Origin: Sophora flavescens
Taxonomy: Eukaryota; Streptophyta; Magnoliopsida; Fabales; Fabaceae
DNA: 64,000 bases
Direction of reading: 5' to 3'
Assembly (NCBI GenBank): GCA_030762895.1
Contig: CM061062.1
Span: forward strand, 1,263,001 to 1,327,000
Shown: positions 59,529 through 64,000 of the stretch, piece by piece
Layout of the letters: each line of letters begins with the position of its first letter
Position numbering within the stretch: the first letter of the stretch is position 1
Notes under the pieces: model-generated
Seen by the model: the letters and a program-made list of their open reading frames with translations, nothing else
Databases searched by the model: none
Told to the model about the DNA's origin: nothing
Made by a program: the position numbers and the translations under genes

Positions 59529-59826
59529 CTCCCGATGGACTCAATTATAAGTAAAAAAATATCTATATTTTGTGTACACAAATATAAGAAAAATTCAACC
59601 AACTCAACCCTATTTAATGTAAGTATTCCAAAAATCAAGAAAATTAATCAATCCAACAAATTCTCCTTTTTCTTTTCTAAGAGCATTGCACATTCCCGAA
59701 ATAATTAAAGGGTGGTTTAGTAATTATAACTCATTTTTTACATAAATCAAGACAATTAAATTAAACTAAGTAATTTTTTTAATAAGTATAAAATTGGTTA
59801 ATTTTATTTATAATTGAGTTCGGAGA
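59529..59826. mobile_element. Stowaway-like MITE (298 bp)
   Basis: The left end CTCCCGATGGACTCAATTAT and the reverse complement of the right end TCTCCGAACTCAATTATAAA are inverted repeats. TA lies on both sides (59527-59528 and 59827-59828). The interior is AT-rich and non-coding. Confidence 0.72.
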
Positions 59827-60540
59827 TAATATTATCAGTAGAATTGGAATATTTAAAATTGAATGCATTGCTTCAGGTTCAAACTTTATGGAGAGTTTTA
59901 TCTAATCATTACTTCAAATGAGTTTTATGTAATCACTAGTTTCAGAATTTTGTATGCAGACATATCCTTCAAAGAAAGAAAAAAAAACTTGTGCAAATGA
60001 TGTGGAAAAATGGAAGAGGGATACCTAACTCATAAGAAGGGGAAGATGTTTCAGTCTTACATAACTCAGTTCAGTATGCTAAAATTAGATAGATTATGCT
60101 TTGAAAATTATCGACTCATTTAAATCCTTAATCAATATGGAGTAAAAATTCAAATTGGTCCTTGATAAAAAAAATACAGAGACATATTTACTCCCTATAA
60201 AATGGAAAATACAGATTTAGATGTTTATAAATTTTAAATTATATTTAAAATAGTTTTTTTAGGATAATTTTAATGAACATTTTAGATCATAAAAGACTGC
60301 TTTGAACGTAATTTAAAATTTTTTGGGATTAAAATATCCCAAATGAGTGTTGTACATTTTTCATTGATCAAATATGTCTTAGTATTTGTTATTAGGGATT
60401 AGTTTGGATCTTTACTCATTAATATGTGGGTGTTGCTTTTTATATCACAAATTTTTCAAATACACCACAAAATTTTTTTTCTAAATATCCCCAAAATACC
60501 CTGGTAACTTCTACCTCGTTGAGTGCCTTTTTTTTAAAAA

Positions 60541-60559
60541 AAAATTTATCTTCGTACCG

Positions 60560-60632
<73 letters not shown>
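60541..60632. repeat. (TG)n(TA)n compound microsatellite
   Basis: About 10 TG units (60561-60579) followed by about 26 TA units (60580-60631). Confidence 0.9.
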
Positions 60633-60636
<4 letters not shown>

Positions 60637-60819
60637 GGATATCGGAATCTTAAATCTAGTATGTATTTTGTTCAATTTAATTTAATACTTACCGGAATTA
60701 TATTTTTGGTATTATAAATTTACTATGACAGGAATACAAATATGGTACACAATGTACCAAAACTATATTTCCGATAAAACATGCATTTAGGGTTACAATA
60801 CACTACGTTTTCAACGAGA

Positions 60820-61449
60820 AGAACTCCTTTTGGTATGCGAGCTCCCACGACAGGGAATCTCTCAGGCTTCTTCAGAAACTCTACCATCTCCATAAAATCC
60901 TCCTTGGCCTAATCCACACCAGCGACTCATCAAATGCCACTCCCGTATTTTGTTCCATTTGAAACTTGGCTTTAGATTGACCAAAAGCAAGAGGAAAGCC
61001 ATGCACCTATTGCCCAACTCAGGAAAAACTGCCTCAACAACATCTATGGTTCCATTCTCAAACAAATCCACCTCTCCAGCGAGGCTTTTCCTACACTGCG
61101 GCTCTTCCTACACCATTGTTTCACCCTCTATTCGCACCTCCTGCCCCGTTCTACCGTCCTCCACCATCCTCGACAGATCATTTTCGGTTGTGTTCGCACC
61201 GCTTGCCCTATTCTATCTCACAATTGTCCTCCACCATCCGCGACAGATATCCATCTCCGGTCATCTTCTTTCGTCGAGCATCACCAAAACAAGAGCCCCA
61301 CTATGTAACGTCGTTCCCCCTGGCCCTTCCTGGTTCTTGTTCCGCCCAACCATACCTCTGTCGAGTGGATCTGATCTGATTGGTTGGTTGTTGTTTTTGC
61401 GGCTTTGCTGCTATGATTGAGGGGTGAGATTTGAATTTGCATAGTCTTC
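60820..61449. other. Probable LINE 5' untranslated region
   Basis: This more GC-rich stretch directly precedes the DUF4283 ORF. It contains a partly repeated segment (CTCCACCATCCTCGACAGAT near 61160 and CTCCACCATCCGCGACAGAT near 61230). Overlapping frames on both strands have no domain. The UTR role is inferred from position. Confidence 0.4.
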
Positions 61450-62088
61450 ATGGCTGTCGGCAATCCGGTTTACCCGTGGAGTTTCTTAGCAACGCCTATT
61501 CCATCTTATTCTCAACCTCCTTTGATGTCTGTTCATATTCCTCAACGAAAAACTTTCGCTCAAGTATTGAATAACTCATGTGATATCCCCCACAATCAAC
61601 TCCAGCGCCCATGCATCAAGGGAGATGAGATCGCTATTAAAATTCCTGAAGAAGAATATCAGGTTGGATTAGCAAGTTGTAAAAACCATATCTATGGTCG
61701 CCTAATCTTATTGAAGGGGGATGTCCCTATCAAGATCAATGATTTGAGGTCTAAGCTCTCTTCTTTATGGAAATCTCCCGATCATTGGGATATGGTTTCT
61801 TTGGAAAAAGGTTTCTATGAATTTTCATTTTCATCTGCAAAGGACCTTAGCAGTGTATGGTCTGTTGGATCGTGGATCCTCAAGCCAGGCATTCTTCGCC
61901 TATATTCATGGACTCCAGAATTCAATCCAAATATTCAAAAGAAGACCCAATGTTGGGTACGATTTCTTGGATTGCCCCAAGAATATTAGAGACCGAAGAT
62001 TATCTTTGTTATTGCAGCGGGTATTGGAATTCCTATCTCTTTGGATGAAGCCACTAGCAAAAAGACCTTTGGCCATTATGGTTGAAGT
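61450..62088 (+). pseudogene. LINE ORF1-like DUF4283 protein, interrupted
   Basis: The start ATG is at 61450. A DUF4283 domain is recognisable: GRLILLKGDVPIKINDLRSK, SLEKGFYEFSFSSAKDLSSV and KPGILRLYSWTPEFNP, up to CWVRFLGLPQEY (about residues 70-179). A TAG at 61987 falls where family members normally have Trp. The homologous frame continues (ISLDEATSKKTFGHY) until a copia LTR interrupts it at 62089. DUF4283 occurs in plant LINEs and related ORFs, often before a zinc knuckle and the endonuclease/reverse-transcriptase ORF, which is not in the window. Confidence 0.75.
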
Positions 62089-63507
62089 TGACACAAGGAA
62101 ACACAAGAATGGGGGTTGAATTATGTTTCTTAATAGTTTTTCGAAAAAGCCTTTTCTTAAAACCTTTTTGCAAGTAAAACAAGATAAGTACACACAAACA
62201 AAATAAACTTTCTAAAGAGTTAACAAACTCATATCCAAATCCCCACAGTTAGTATAAACAAAGACTCTAAAACTTAAGGAAAGAAGATTCACACGGTTGA
62301 TTTATACTGGTTCACTCTCTTCCAACCAAGAGCTACGTCCAGTCCCTTCTACCTGAAGGTTTTCTCCACTATAATCCAATAGCTTTACAAGTATTCAACA
62401 CCTCTTCAGGCTTACAAGTATTATTTTCTACCAAGCCTCTTCAGGCTCTAACTCTAACAAAGAGATTTAAAGAATGATCTTACAAGCTCACTAAGTGTGA
62501 GAGTATGAAAGCTTTAGATCAGTTGTGATTATAAATGAATTTGTTCAAGAGAACTTTTAGCAGAGTTTTTGCACTTTTAATATCAGAGCTAAGATCTACT
62601 TATTCACTGAGGCTCGTCCAGTATTTATAGATGAAGTACTTCTCTGCCTTGATCTTCTTCAATGGTCTTCAACTTGTATCCGTTTAGACATAGCATTAAA
62701 TGCTAGGATCCATTGAGACTGATAACTTGATATGCTTTCTGTGAGATGTGCTCTTGGTTATCAGAAGAATGCTCAAAGGAGTGCTATCATTTCTCTGTTG
62801 TAGCGAAGGTTGCTTTCTGACTTTCCTTCTTCGTACTTGGTTTAACTTTACAGTAATATAAGTGTCAGAGTACAAAGGTTTGTGTTATCGATGGTACTTT
62901 GTTTCTAATCTCAAGAAACAAAGATTAAACAAATCAAATAACACAAGGAAATAGAGACAAACTCCTTCGTATTAAATAAACAATCATTTGAAATAAATTC
63001 ACTTTGACTAGACGGGTTCAGTTTCAGTGACCTATGGACGTGCAAGTCTTTGGACGTGCAATTTTAACTATGTATAGAAACGGGGTCGTCTACTGATTTG
63101 CGTTGAGTTAACTTCTCGTCTAGATTCAAGTCTTTGGACTTGCTATTTTCTTGAGAGTTATTAATTTGCTCGTCTATTACTTATATTACACATAGACTTA
63201 GACACTCGTCTAGAGTTATTTAACTTAGCCAAATTTTAATACCTCGTCTAGCGATGACCATATAGACTCAAAATTTTACCATGTTTTTGAAGACTCGTCT
63301 AGTGGGTGAAGTCTTAGACTCGATACTGTTTCTTAGCAAAACTAAGAAGCTAAAGATATGTTTCCTCGTCTAGCAATACTTTAAACATTCCTGCAAGCTA
63401 GAATAAACAGTTAGATCTTTGGCATAACTTTGTCATACAAATTTAACCATTTTGTTAACATAAAAACTTAAGAGATTATTTTAGCCACAACCTCTTTGGT
63501 TCCAACA
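62089..63507 (-). repeat. LTR of a SIRE/Maximus-like copia element (3' LTR, minus strand)
   Basis: The plus-strand edges are TGACACAAGG and GGTTCCAACA, so the LTR runs TG to CA on either strand. Immediately right of it the minus strand reads AAAAAAGGGGGAGAT, a polypurine tract typical of SIRE/Maximus copia elements. This is therefore the 3' LTR of an element transcribed leftwards. It interrupts the DUF4283 ORF; GAAGT (62084-62088) would be the expected target duplication, but the partner is outside the window. The interior contains CTCGTCTAG-type words repeated many times (63100-63370). Confidence 0.72.
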
Positions 63508-63522
63508 ATCTCCCCCTTTTTT
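63508..63522 (-). promoter_or_regulatory. Polypurine tract of the copia element
   Basis: On the minus strand AAAAAAGGGGGAGAT sits directly before the LTR, the usual place for plus-strand priming. Confidence 0.7.
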
Positions 63523-64000
63523 ATGATGACAAAAACTAATTAAATTAGAGTGAGCAAAGTCTAAGAGAGCTACATAGCTCCCCCTAAGACAAAGCATACA
63601 GAAACTTAATGAATTCTAACATTAGGCAAATAAGCACAAAGAGCTAAGTATTAGAGCATAGAGCAGTATCAGAGCATATGAGTATCAAAATAACAAATAT
63701 CAGAGCAAAAATAGAAACAAGCATTATAGCAAAGAGAAAGCACATATATGCAAATATTCTTATGCAGATGAAGACTTAGACACAAAAAAAAACTTCTTTA
63801 TAAATTTAATTCCTCTCTATCCTTTCTCCCCATTTTTTGTCATCAGACAAAAAGGTGAATAAGATGAAGACTTAGACAAACAAAAAAAAAACTTCTTTAT
63901 AAATTTAATTCCTCTCTATCCTCTCTCTCCCTTTTTTGTCATCAGACAAAAAGGTGAATAAAGTTTACCATCATTGTCAGTTATAGAAAAAGAAAAAGAG
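63523..64000 (-). mobile_element. 3' internal end of the copia element (runs off the window)
   Basis: This is the non-coding end of the internal region with a tandem duplication of 96 bp: GATGAAGACTTAGACA begins at 63767 and 63863. The element continues past 64000. No protein domain is visible in the part present. Confidence 0.6.

Noticed and set aside
60950..61420. 156-codon plus-strand ORF before the DUF4283 ORF
   Set aside because: Frames on both strands overlap in this Pro/Ser-rich stretch, and none has a domain; it is more likely the LINE 5' UTR.

Overview
The window is repeat-rich plant nuclear DNA, most likely from a eudicot and probably a papilionoid legume. That guess rests on the overall look of the retroelement and MITE families recalled from memory; no single sequence proves the species. 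Only two ordinary host genes are visible, both near the right end. Most of the rest is transposable elements, several nested inside one another.

Layout: 1-3352 is AT-rich intergenic DNA with a 322-bp tandem duplication. From 3363 to 36359 a small Mutator-like MITE (10-bp target duplication) has been split by a 32.7-kb Ty3/gypsy element of the Tat lineage (3413-36097, perfect 5-bp target duplication CCTGG). That element has decayed gag and pol on the plus strand. Downstream of pol, on the opposite strand, it carries a long multi-exon plant-mobile-domain (PMD) gene, also broken. Inside the Tat element are further insertions: element X (4521-14111) in its 5' LTR, a non-autonomous element with a tRNA-Asp-type primer site; element Y (5947-9894) of the same family inside the 5' LTR of X; a 3.5-kb chromovirus solo LTR inside gag (14602-18100); and a third LTR of the X/Y type inside the antisense gene (about 27270-28870).

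The stretch 36360-40735 holds a hAT MITE (36915-37513), a Pack-MULE-like element with GC-rich gene-like filler (37693-38659) and a LINE reverse-transcriptase scrap. From 40736 to 50211 lies a minus-strand Tekay/Del-type chromovirus derivative with 3.8-kb LTRs that has kept only gag.

The gene island runs from about 51.9 to 58.9 kb. An uncharacterised basic protein (52208-52951, plus) converges on a five-exon TRM/LONGIFOLIA-type gene (58048 to 53817, minus; 959 residues as spliced here). MITEs lie on both sides. The right end (59-64 kb) has a Stowaway-like MITE, a (TG)n(TA)n microsatellite, a DUF4283-type LINE ORF, and the LTR plus 3' internal end of a minus-strand SIRE/Maximus-like copia element that interrupts that ORF and runs off the window.

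The genes do not form a pathway. The window records successive insertions, and target duplications let most of the order be read directly.
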